Below, piece after piece: positions 35,068-42,470 of a stretch of 64,000 nucleotides of DNA. The notes beneath the pieces are model-generated. The model saw only the letters and a program-made list of their open reading frames with translations. It made no database searches and was not told the origin of the DNA. The position numbers and the translations under genes are program-made. The stretch's first letter is position 1. Every line of letters starts with the position of its first letter. Source of the stretch: CBEUVQ01 sp965546615 (lineage in GTDB: Bacteria > Bacillota > Desulfotomaculia > Desulfotomaculales > Desulfohalotomaculaceae); contig CBEUVQ010000008.1 in the NCBI GenBank assembly GCA_965546615.1, positions 18,700 to 82,699 on the forward strand. Reading direction: 5' to 3'.

Positions 35068-35160
35068 TTAATGTACCACCAACCTCTTGTAAAGCATGTA
35101 GGCTCTGACGGATCCGGTTGCTTCAAACAGCCTCCAAAAATATTCGGCAGTCAATACCAT
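35068..35160 (-). CDS. YqzL-family small protein
   Basis: A 30-residue frame whose sequence contains AEYFWRLFEATGSVRAYMLY and a basic C-terminus. It resembles the YqzL family, short proteins of unknown function found in spore-forming Firmicutes; in Bacillus yqzL lies by recO and era. GAGGAAAGG lies upstream, and TATAAT lies about 40 bp before the start. The Phe T-box begins just behind its stop, so it may share a transcript with pheST. The family call is from remembered sequence pattern. Confidence 0.75.
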   Translation of the reverse strand: MVLTAEYFWRLFEATGSVRAYMLYKRLVVH

Positions 35161-35197
35161 TGACACACAACCTTTCCTCAGTTTTTTATATCCGTCT

Positions 35198-35203
35198 TCA
35201 ATT
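35198..35203 (-). promoter_or_regulatory. -10 box upstream of yqzL-like gene and pheST leader
   Basis: TATAAT on the minus strand, about 40 bp before the yqzL-like start. An 18-nt spacer leads back to TTGTTT, a weak -35. Transcription from here could cover yqzL, the T-box and pheST. Confidence 0.55.
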
Positions 35204-35256
35204 ATATCATAGAGCTACACACAAAAACAAGAAAGTTTACAGATAATTTCATACAT

Positions 35257-36060
35257 TCAATTTTGTTTCATTCTTTGGCGAACAGTTTCATACAGCATAA
35301 TGGCACAAGCCACCCCAACGTTTAACGATTCTGCATTTCCCGGCATTGGTATTGTTGCGGTAATGTCAGCAGCAGCTGTGGTTTGCTTTGCCGGACCGTT
35401 AGCTTCATTACCTACAGCCAAAGCAATGCTGCCGCTTAAATCTACGTTTTGAATCATTGTACCGCCTTGAGGCTGCCCCATAACCACCTTTACTTGGTGC
35501 TGCCGCAGCATATTAAACAGCGCTCTGTTATCCTCAACCGGCATTACCGGCAAATGAAATATCGACCCCATGGTAGAGCGCAAAGTTTTCGGATTATATA
35601 TATCAACAGTCCCTTTAAGCAAAACAACTCCGGTAGCTTGTGCCGCATCAGCAGTGCGTACAATAGTGCCTAAGTTGCCCGGGTCTTGGATCCCGTCTAC
35701 CAATACTATTAAAGCAGGCTTATTTAAAGGCAGCACATCACTCAAGCTGTATTTAGGCATCCGCACCAGCGCTAAAACACCTTGAGGATTGTCGGTATCG
35801 GCAATTTCTTTCATCAAATTTTCAGATATTTGATAACTAGGAATGCTTTGTCTTTCAGCTTCTTTTAACACAGCGCATCCACGCTGATTAGCAAGCAGTT
35901 TAGGCGAATAATATAAAGATTCTGTCTGCATGCTTGAACGCAGCAGTTCTTCCGCAAACCTAATGCCTTCAATAATAAATTTTTGCTCTTTTTGCCTAAA
36001 CTGGCGGCGAGCAAGTTTATGTAAATATTTAATCTTCGGATTAGACCTTTGTAGTTCCAT
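35257..36060 (-). CDS. TrmH/SpoU-family RNA 2'-O-methyltransferase
   Basis: SpoU-class (SPOUT) methyltransferase acting on rRNA or tRNA ribose. The 267-residue protein has an N-terminal substrate-binding domain (FIIEGIRFAEELL) and the SPOUT core motifs DPGNLGTIVRTADAA, ALAVGNEANGP and IPMPGNAESLNVGVACAIM that form the knotted SAM site. The exact RNA target is not decidable from sequence. It lies between trkA and the pheST leader, as often in Clostridia. Confidence 0.9.
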   Translation of the reverse strand: MELQRSNPKIKYLHKLARRQFRQKEQKFIIEGIRFAEELLRSSMQTESLYYSPKLLANQRGCAVLKEAERQSIPSYQISENLMKEIADTDNPQGVLALVRMPKYSLSDVLPLNKPALIVLVDGIQDPGNLGTIVRTADAAQATGVVLLKGTVDIYNPKTLRSTMGSIFHLPVMPVEDNRALFNMLRQHQVKVVMGQPQGGTMIQNVDLSGSIALAVGNEANGPAKQTTAAADITATIPMPGNAESLNVGVACAIMLYETVRQRMKQN

Positions 36061-36076
36061 ATTTTCACGCCTATAA

Positions 36077-36724
36077 TTACAATTTACCCAATCGTTTCAA
36101 CTTGTCATTGTGGCCAATCGCTACCAGCACATCATTTTGCCGCACTTCTGCGTCTGCTCCCGGCGATATCACAATATCATTGCCGCGGCGGATTGCTAAA
36201 ATGGTTACGCCTAATTTGTTGCGAAAGCCAATTTGAACCAGTGTTTTGCCAACGTAACTATCCGGGGTAATTAATTCTACAATACTGTATTCCGGCGACA
36301 AATTGATTTGTTCAATAATGTTTTCACTGACCAGTGCCCGGGCAACTCTTTCACCCATATCTCTTTCAGGAAACACCACTTCATCTGCCCCGACCCGATG
36401 CAGCACTTTGCCGTGCAGCTCGGTCTGCGCCTTGGCCACCACTTTTTTCACGCCAATATCTTTCAGCATCACAGTAACTAAAATACTGGTTTGAATATCT
36501 TGACCAATGGACACAACCACTACATCAAAACTCTTAAGAGCTAATTCATGTAAAGCATCATCGTCAGTGGCATCAGCTTGTACAGCATGAGTAACGTAAT
36601 CAATGATATCTTCTACTTTGTCGGGGTCAGTATCTACCGCCAAAACCTCATGACCCATGCGGGCAAGTGTAACTGCCAAACTGCTGCCAAAACGCCCCAG
36701 GCCGATAACAGCAAATGTTTTCAA
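36077..36724 (-). CDS. TrkA-type potassium uptake regulatory protein
   Basis: Cytoplasmic nucleotide-binding gating subunit of a Trk/Ktr K+ channel. The 215-residue protein has an N-terminal RCK Rossmann domain (FAVIGLGRFGSSLAVTLA and the acidic EVLAVDTDPD), and a C-terminal RCK_C domain (YSIVELITPDSYVGKTLV). The TTG start at 36724 follows GGGGAG by 6 nt. An upstream ATG at 36751 lies inside the rplT terminator hairpin and is unlikely. No membrane partner (TrkH/KtrB) is in the window. Confidence 0.92.
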   Translation of the reverse strand: MKTFAVIGLGRFGSSLAVTLARMGHEVLAVDTDPDKVEDIIDYVTHAVQADATDDDALHELALKSFDVVVVSIGQDIQTSILVTVMLKDIGVKKVVAKAQTELHGKVLHRVGADEVVFPERDMGERVARALVSENIIEQINLSPEYSIVELITPDSYVGKTLVQIGFRNKLGVTILAIRRGNDIVISPGADAEVRQNDVLVAIGHNDKLKRLGKL

Positions 36725-36740
36725 AACAATCTCCCCTATA

Positions 36741-36766
36741 AAACAAAGCATGGTTGCCCATGCTTT
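36741..36766 (-). terminator. terminator of infC-rpmI-rplT operon
   Basis: A 9-bp perfect stem (AAAGCATGG / CCATGCTTT) with a 4-nt loop followed on the minus strand by GTTTTATA, about 35 bp after the rplT stop. Confidence 0.8.
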
Positions 36767-36799
36767 ATTTTAATCGTTTTTTAATAAAATATGTTTACC

Positions 36800-37159
36800 T
36801 TACTGGTTCTGCTGGCTTTTAGCCACTTCAACCAGCTTGTTAAAGCTTTGGCTGTCATTTATAGCCATATCAGCCAACATCTTGCGGTTAATTTCAATAC
36901 CGGCTTTTTTCAAACCGCTCATAAAACGGCTGTAATTCATACCGTTCATACGTGCAGCAGCGTTAATTCTGGCAATCCAAAGCTTGCGAAATTCACGCTT
37001 GCGTGCCTTGCGGTCACGATATGCATAATGTAAAGATTTTAAAACCTGCTGATTGGCTACTCTAAAGAGCTTGCTCTTTGCACCGCGGTAACCTTTAGCA
37101 AGTTTAAGTATTTTTTTATGTCTTTTACGGGATACAACACTGCTTTTCGCCCGTGGCAT
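36800..37159 (-). CDS. rplT: 50S ribosomal protein L20
   Basis: Primary-binding large-subunit protein, also the autoregulator of this operon in low-GC Gram-positives. The 119-residue product has the usual length and blocks KRHKKILKLAKGYRGAKSKL, YAYRDRKARKREFRKLWI and INAAARMNGMNYSRFM. Last gene of infC-rpmI-rplT. Confidence 0.99.
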   Translation of the reverse strand: MPRAKSSVVSRKRHKKILKLAKGYRGAKSKLFRVANQQVLKSLHYAYRDRKARKREFRKLWIARINAAARMNGMNYSRFMSGLKKAGIEINRKMLADMAINDSQSFNKLVEVAKSQQNQ

Positions 37160-37202
37160 GAGACATTCCTCCTATTCTAACGTAATGATGGTTAAATATT
37201 TC

Positions 37203-37394
37203 TTAAGGGATTAATTTTTCAATCCGTTGGGCGTCTGCGGCGGTAACAACAGCAGATTTGCGCAGGTTACGCTTACGCTTGGATGATTTTTTTCCTAAAA
37301 TATGGCTGTGATAAGCATGCCCACGCTTAATTTTACCGGTACCTGTACGCTTAAACCGTTTGGCAGCACCACGGTGAGTTTTAATTTTTGGCAT
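37203..37394 (-). CDS. rpmI: 50S ribosomal protein L35
   Basis: A 63-residue, very basic ribosomal protein. It begins MPKIKTHRGAAKRFKRTGTG and contains RGHAYHSHILGKKSSKRKRNLRK. It lies 17 bp after infC and 43 bp before rplT in the classic IF3-L35-L20 operon. Confidence 0.99.
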   Translation of the reverse strand: MPKIKTHRGAAKRFKRTGTGKIKRGHAYHSHILGKKSSKRKRNLRKSAVVTAADAQRIEKLIP

Positions 37395-37411
37395 GGATAA
37401 TGCACTCCTTC

Positions 37412-37933
37412 CTAGTCCTGTTTATCTATCTTCGGTGCTAAAATCATAACCATATTACGGCCTTCTAGTTTCGGCTGCCTTTCTATGGTGCCTACTTCTG
37501 CTAAATCTTTGGCCATTTGCTTAAGGATCTCCTGACCCTTCGGGGTATAGACTATTTCGCGTCCCCTGAACATAATAGTGGCTTTGACTTTATCACCACT
37601 TTTGAGAAAACGGGCAGCATTGCGCAGTTTCACGTTGTAGTCATGTTCCTCAATATTTGGACGCAGTTTAACCTCTTTAACATTAATAATGTGCTGCTTC
37701 TTTTTAGCTTCCTTTTCGCGCTTGCTTTGTTCATACTTATATTTGCCGTAATCCATCAAGCGACAAACGGGAGGCTTAGCCTGGGGAGCAATCTCAACCA
37801 AGTCCACCTGGCGTTCTTCAGCAATGCGCAATGCCTCCGGAACGGAAAAAATACCTAATTGGCTGCCTTCAGTGTCAACCAATCTTACCTCTTTTGCCCT
37901 TATTTCTTCATTAATCCGCAAATCTTTACTAAT
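37412..37933 (-). CDS. infC: translation initiation factor IF-3, ATT start
   Basis: IF-3 binds the 30S subunit and checks start-codon pairing. The frame reads ISKDLRINEEIRAKEVRLVD when started at ATT 37933, the canonical N-terminus. AGGGGGTG lies 7 nt upstream of this ATT, but 20 nt from the TTG at 37921, so ATT is the real start (173 residues). Non-AUG starts of this type let IF-3 repress its own translation in Escherichia coli. Later blocks: YKYEQSKREKEAKKKQHIINVKE split by length, VKLRNAARFLKSGDKVKAT and MFRGREIVYTPKGQEIL. Confidence 0.97.
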   Translation of the reverse strand: MSKDLRINEEIRAKEVRLVDTEGSQLGIFSVPEALRIAEERQVDLVEIAPQAKPPVCRLMDYGKYKYEQSKREKEAKKKQHIINVKEVKLRPNIEEHDYNVKLRNAARFLKSGDKVKATIMFRGREIVYTPKGQEILKQMAKDLAEVGTIERQPKLEGRNMVMILAPKIDKQD

Positions 37934-37984
37934 ACAAATTCACCCCCTAATAAAAAATTTGTGTATTAAAAAAATTTAATAGTC

Positions 37985-38165
37985 GCAGCATAAAATATAA
38001 AAGGGTGGCTAAACAGCCACCCAATAGTTCAACATATTAATTAAAACAACTAAAAACAACGGCGTTATTTTAATTAATGTTTGCTTAACCTTATCAACAA
38101 CCAAAATCATTTTGGCATCATAAGGTGAGAAGCGGATGGCCTCTACTTAAACAACTTTTCCTTTA
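37985..38165 (-). promoter_or_regulatory. L20-type leader and attenuator of infC operon
   Basis: The leader contains a segment at about 38146-38114 with GAGGCCATCCGCTTCTCACC, resembling the L20-binding leaders of Firmicute infC operons. It also has a strong terminator at 38022-38003 (GGGTGGCT / AGCCACCC on either strand) followed by TTTTATATTTT. L20 binding would favour termination. The leader assignment is by remembered pattern and position. Confidence 0.75.
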
Positions 38166-38174
38166 ACCTTGAGA

Positions 38175-38203
38175 ATTATAACACACTGTCCCCGACGTGT
38201 CAA
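38175..38203 (-). promoter_or_regulatory. sigma-A consensus promoter of infC operon
   Basis: TTGACA (38203-38198) and TATAAT (38180-38175) on the minus strand, 17-nt spacer: a full-consensus promoter. The -35 box begins one base after the thrS stop codon. Confidence 0.92.
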
Positions 38204-38204
38204 C

Positions 38205-40109
38205 TTATCCTTTGGAAGCAATTTCTTTGAGCAGCTTTGCTTCAAATTCGTCAACAGACATTACACCTTGATCTCCGGCACTGCGGTGACGAACTGCTAC
38301 CGTGTTCTGCTCCATTTCTTTATCCCCAACCACCAGCATATACGGGATTTTTTGATTTTGTGCCTCTCTGATTTTATAGTTCATTTTTTCTTTTCTGGCA
38401 TCTAATTCCACACGGATTCCACTGTTATCAAATCGTTCCATCAATTTCTTGGCGTATTCAGCATGCCGGTCAGTGATGGGAATAATCATTACCTGAACCG
38501 GTGCAAGCCATGCAGGAAATGCCCCGGCATAATGCTCGGTAAGAATACCGATAAATCTTTCAATACTGCCAAACACCACTCGGTGAATCATAACCGGGCG
38601 GTGTTTTTGCCCGTCTTCACCGATATAATTAAGGTCAAATTTTTCCGGCATTAAAAAGTCCAGCTGAATGGTACCGCACTGCCAAGTACGGCCAATACTG
38701 TCTTCTAAATGAAAGTCAATTTTGGGTCCATAAAATGCTCCGTCGCCTTCATTTATTTTATAGTCAATACCTTTTTCTTCCAACGCATCCCGCAAAGCAT
38801 TAGTTGCCAAGTCCCAAATCTCATCAGAACCCATTGCTTTTTCCGGTTTGGTAGACAGTTCAACATGATAAGACAGGTTAAACACGCCATAGAAATAATC
38901 AAATAAATCAATGACACCGATGATCTCTTCCTTTACTTGAGAAGGCAGCATAAAAATATGCGCATCATCTTGAGTAAAGCAGCGCACTCTCATTAAGCCG
39001 TGCAGTGCTCCGGATAGTTCATGGCGGTGCACTAAGCCAAGTTCACCCATCCGAATCGGCAGTTCTCTGTAGCTATGCATTTTCGTTTTATATACCAAAA
39101 TAGAACCGGGACAGTTCATCGGCTTTACTGCAAAATCGTTGTCATCTATTTGGGTAAAGTACATGTTTTCTTTGTAGTGATCCCAGTGGCCGGATTGTTC
39201 CCACAATGAGCGATTTAAAATTATTGGTGTGCGAATCTCCTGGTAACCCCGTTTTCTATGCTCCGTCCGCCAAAAATTTTCCAGCTCATTCCTAATCACC
39301 ATGCCTTTGGCATGAAAAAACGGAAAACCGGGTCCTTCCTCCTGAATGCTGAATAAATCAAGCTCCTGGCCTAATTTGCGGTGATCACGACGCCTGGCTT
39401 CTTCTAAACGCTGCAGGTATTCATCTAACATTGACTTTTTGGGAAAAGAAGTGCCGTAAATCCGCTGCAGCATTTTATTTTTTTCATCACCCCGCCAGTA
39501 AGCACCGGCTAAATTCATTAACTTAACCGACTTTAACCTGCCGGTTGACGGCACATGCGGCCCTGCACACAAATCAATCCAATCTCCCTGAGAATAGCAG
39601 GAAATCACCGCATCTTCAGGCAAATCCCGAATTAACTCTACTTTATAGATTTCACCTGCTTCTTCAAAGCGTTTAACTGCCTCTTCCCTTGAAAGCTCAA
39701 ATCTGGCAAACGGCAGATCTTCTTTAATGATTTTTTTCATTTCTGCTTCAATTTTTTCTAAATCTTCCGGTGTAAACTTGTGCGGTGAATCAAAGTCGTA
39801 ATAAAACCCGTCCTTAATCGCCGGGCCAATGGCCAGTTTTGTGCCGGGAAACAATCTTTGTACCGCCTGAGCCAATACGTGAGAGGTACTGTGGCGGTAT
39901 ACCTCTTGCCCTTCTTCAGTATCAAAAGTAATTATTTCCAGGTTGGCATCTTCATTAACCGGATAGCTTAAGTCAACAATTTTCCCATTTACTTTCCCGG
40001 CCAATGCCACGCGAGCCAACCCGCTGCTGATGTCCTTGGCAATTTCTTCAACAGTTGTTCCCGGTTGATACCGGCGAATTGAACCGTCTTTTAAGGTTAT
40101 GCTGATCAT
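38205..40109 (-). CDS. thrS: threonyl-tRNA synthetase
   Basis: Class II synthetase for tRNA-Thr. The 634-residue protein has an N-terminal TGS domain (MISITLKDGSIRRYQPG), the second editing domain (HSTSHVLAQAVQRLFPG and CAGPHVPSTG), and a catalytic domain with zinc ligands in MNCPGS, MHSYRELPIRMGELGLVHRHE and MIHRVVFGSIERF. The C-terminal domain binds the anticodon. The start at 40109 follows GGAGGAG by 6 nt. The usual MNCPGH is MNCPGS here, a variation also seen in other clostridial enzymes as far as I recall. T-box controlled. Confidence 0.97.
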   Translation of the reverse strand: MISITLKDGSIRRYQPGTTVEEIAKDISSGLARVALAGKVNGKIVDLSYPVNEDANLEIITFDTEEGQEVYRHSTSHVLAQAVQRLFPGTKLAIGPAIKDGFYYDFDSPHKFTPEDLEKIEAEMKKIIKEDLPFARFELSREEAVKRFEEAGEIYKVELIRDLPEDAVISCYSQGDWIDLCAGPHVPSTGRLKSVKLMNLAGAYWRGDEKNKMLQRIYGTSFPKKSMLDEYLQRLEEARRRDHRKLGQELDLFSIQEEGPGFPFFHAKGMVIRNELENFWRTEHRKRGYQEIRTPIILNRSLWEQSGHWDHYKENMYFTQIDDNDFAVKPMNCPGSILVYKTKMHSYRELPIRMGELGLVHRHELSGALHGLMRVRCFTQDDAHIFMLPSQVKEEIIGVIDLFDYFYGVFNLSYHVELSTKPEKAMGSDEIWDLATNALRDALEEKGIDYKINEGDGAFYGPKIDFHLEDSIGRTWQCGTIQLDFLMPEKFDLNYIGEDGQKHRPVMIHRVVFGSIERFIGILTEHYAGAFPAWLAPVQVMIIPITDRHAEYAKKLMERFDNSGIRVELDARKEKMNYKIREAQNQKIPYMLVVGDKEMEQNTVAVRHRSAGDQGVMSVDEFEAKLLKEIASKG

Positions 40110-40204
40110 AAATTTCTCCTCCTTCAAAAAACTCTGATATCAAGCATTTAAGTTTTAATTTAATTTCATTCATTGATAAAGTGTTTGGGCAGCATACATA
40201 AATA

Positions 40205-40475
40205 TAAAAAACCCGTCCCTGATTGCTCAGGGACGGGTTAATTTACCCGCGGTTCCACCCTGTTTGGCAGAAAAATTCTACCCAACTTGGTTAGGCATGT
40301 AACGGTGCCACCGGCATGCTTAATAACATTAACTCTAAGTTATCGCTTTCAGCATGCAGCTCTAAGGTGGTATGTAAACCAAACAGTGCCAAAGGTGCTT
40401 TCAGCCGCGGCACCTTTTCTCTGAGGGGTGTATTGGTTCACGTTCCTTTTCATCGCCAATGATGCACTTTTATTC
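40205..40475 (-). promoter_or_regulatory. T-box leader (Thr) of thrS
   Basis: The T-box AGGGTGGAACCGCGGG is at about 40262-40247. The specifier ACC is at 40371-40369, before ACCTTAGAGCTGC. The terminator (AACCCGTCCCTGA with TCAGGGACGGGTT) is followed by TTTTTTATA. Uncharged tRNA-Thr would stabilise the antiterminator and switch on thrS. Confidence 0.93.
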
Positions 40476-40481
40476 TTACAA

Positions 40482-40511
40482 ATTATATTTTAAATTCAAG
40501 CCGCCTGTCAA
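40482..40511 (-). promoter_or_regulatory. sigma-A consensus promoter of thrS
   Basis: TTGACA (40511-40506) and TATAAT (40487-40482) with an 18-nt spacer on the minus strand, directly upstream of the Thr T-box leader and right behind the DUF445 gene. Confidence 0.9.
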
Positions 40512-40519
40512 CTTCTACA

Positions 40520-41125
40520 TTATAAAATCTGCAAAAGCAAAAACTGCACCAGGCCGATAATAAAACCCAATACTGCCCCTAAAAATTCAATGTGCTTTAA
40601 CTCTCTGGCCGCAACACTGACGATAATTTTCTCGACATGTTCAATAGGATACTCATTAAATTTTTCTTCAACAAGTGCTGCTATATTAAAATGCTTATGA
40701 AACTCATCACCCATTTGATCTATAGTACGATTTAACAGCATTGGTATTTGGCTGTCAATTACTTCATCAGCTATCTTCAAAAGAACACTTTTAAAAGAAG
40801 GCGGCACCCAAAGCGGTATCCTTTCCTCAAGCATGCTTTGAGTGGAACGGCGAACAGATAACAACAGCTTGTCCAGCAATTCCGGCGAACGCAGAACATT
40901 GATAATATCATCACAGGAAAACAGCTCTCGTTCCACAACCTGCCCAATTTTAGCGGCCAATTCATCCCGTCGTTTTGGTACCAATCCTTGGAAGGTGTAA
41001 GGTATAAACGGTACTTTGACCGGTTTATACGGTCTGAATATCAAATGCACTGCCAATTTATTAGTAATCCAGCCTACAAAAGCTGCTACCGTTGGAAGTA
41101 ATATCAACTGAATAATCATAAGCAT
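40520..41125 (-). CDS. DUF445 family membrane protein
   Basis: DUF445 proteins (including Bacillus YheB-like ones) are membrane proteins of unknown function. This short version has an N-terminal membrane segment with GWITNKLAVHLIFRPYKPV, a soluble helical middle, and a C-terminal membrane segment (EFLGAVLGFIIGLVQFLLLQ). Neither the ATG at 41125 nor the upstream TTG at 41155 has a clear ribosome site; I chose the ATG because homologues start near this point. It follows ytxC by about 50 bp. Confidence 0.85.
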   Translation of the reverse strand: MLMIIQLILLPTVAAFVGWITNKLAVHLIFRPYKPVKVPFIPYTFQGLVPKRRDELAAKIGQVVERELFSCDDIINVLRSPELLDKLLLSVRRSTQSMLEERIPLWVPPSFKSVLLKIADEVIDSQIPMLLNRTIDQMGDEFHKHFNIAALVEEKFNEYPIEHVEKIIVSVAARELKHIEFLGAVLGFIIGLVQFLLLQIL

Positions 41126-41178
41126 ACTATACCAAATCTTTATTATTTTCGACAATAGAGGCCCAAAGGATTTTTATT

Positions 41179-42063
41179 TCATTTGCAGTTTTTACACCAT
41201 TCACAACCGTGACAGACTTCTACCCGTCCAACAAATACATCTTTTATTGTTTTGATTGTGGCATCAGGAAAATTATCCTGCTGACAGTGAAATACTATTT
41301 TACGAGGTGATATTGAAATCAATGCACTGATCAGCAGATCTTCATAACTGATCTCGCCGTCTAAGTTTATTAAAAAATCTTCCAGATAGTCACTGTTTAT
41401 ACTGTCTTTTTTATCATCGTAGAGATAAAAACAGCCGTTTTCTTTCAGCACAACATGAGTGAGATCAATGCGGGGCTCCTGGATCTCTACAAAATATCGC
41501 AGCAGCTGAATAAATTCGCTGTATTCCTTTTCCATTAAAAAATCATCCACTGCATTCTCAATGGCTTCTCTCAATTCGGAAATGTATTCTTTTAAGCGGA
41601 AGCGGATAAAACCTTCTACCACCAGCTGATCATTATTGGCTAAATATTCTTTGATGCGCCGGTAAATTTGATTGCGCCGTCGGCTGCTGCCGGAAGCACC
41701 GCTCGGATTATTGTCGCGAATATACTTTTGTACATACTCAAGTATCAATCTTTTTTCTTCTTCATCAAAGTAATAATAATTATTTTGGATAATATCATTA
41801 ATAATAATCGACTCCCACTTGGTCAGAATTACATCTGAAACCACGCTGGCAACATAATTTTTAAAAATCCGGCAGCCCTTTTCACCGAATTTTTGTTGAT
41901 ATTCTTTGTTAATATTGCATTGAAGAAAAGTATATTTTCCGCTAGGGAGCTCATTGACCTCAAGCTTTATCCCTTCTCCTTCCAGAACACGAAATTGGCG
42001 GTTTAAATTGTTTTTTATTAAATCAATATGCTGAGAAGCACCGATCGATATACTTGAGTTCAA
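41179..42063 (-). CDS. ytxC: sporulation protein YtxC-like
   Basis: YtxC is a sporulation-associated protein of unknown activity, often next to thrS in spore formers, as here. The 294-residue product has the conserved central part RRRNQIYRRIKEYLANND and FIRFRLKEYISELREAIENA, and a C-terminal part with ISPRKIVFH. It ends in CHGCEWCKNC, four Cys spaced two residues apart, a possible metal site. The start is TTG at 42063 after GGGGTG. Confidence 0.88.
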   Translation of the reverse strand: MNSSISIGASQHIDLIKNNLNRQFRVLEGEGIKLEVNELPSGKYTFLQCNINKEYQQKFGEKGCRIFKNYVASVVSDVILTKWESIIINDIIQNNYYYFDEEEKRLILEYVQKYIRDNNPSGASGSSRRRNQIYRRIKEYLANNDQLVVEGFIRFRLKEYISELREAIENAVDDFLMEKEYSEFIQLLRYFVEIQEPRIDLTHVVLKENGCFYLYDDKKDSINSDYLEDFLINLDGEISYEDLLISALISISPRKIVFHCQQDNFPDATIKTIKDVFVGRVEVCHGCEWCKNCK

Positions 42064-42470
42064 TATCTTTCACCCCTTCCGTCACTACAATATATGGTTC
42101 CCTGCCGACATTGTTTACATTTTTTATTTTTAAAAGGTTGTTTACATTTTTACTTCTAATGAGAGTATAAGCTAAATAAGTTTTAGCTATGCCTAGCAAA
42201 AAATAAAGCCTCATCCATTTTGTTGGTCTAAACCCAAATGATTTTTTTGTGATAACACAAATCAAATTACCGTGGATATATAAGTATATTGTTTGTAATT
42301 TAAGACAAATAACTTTTAGGATAAAATTTAGTGCTTTTTTAAAAAATTGTGTTTTTGACAACATTTCACATAAATTCTATACTTTAGTTAGCAATATCTG
42401 TTACATATATTATTCAGAATATTATTTAATTAATCAAAAGAATACATTTGAATATAGGAGGGTGAAATTT
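42064..42470. other. intergenic region between ytxC and DsrK-like gene
   Basis: AT-rich, divergent control region of about 400 bp. It holds a 14-nt direct repeat (TTGTTTACATTTTT starting at 42111 and 42138) near the ytxC side and a full promoter at 42355-42383 for the DsrK-like gene. No gene with a ribosome site was seen. Confidence 0.65.
42355..42383 (+). promoter_or_regulatory. sigma-A type promoter of DsrK-like gene
   Basis: TTGACA (42355-42360) and TATACT (42378-42383) with a 17-nt spacer. The predicted transcript would have a leader of about 80 nt before the TTG start. Confidence 0.82.

Noticed and set aside
34921..35163. 80-codon plus-strand frame between pheS and the methyltransferase gene
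   Set aside because: It lies antisense to the Phe T-box leader and the yqzL-like gene and has no ribosome binding site.
42023..42364. 113-codon minus-strand frame upstream of ytxC
   Set aside because: It overlaps the ytxC start in another frame and the promoter of the divergent DsrK-like gene; composition is that of AT-rich non-coding DNA.
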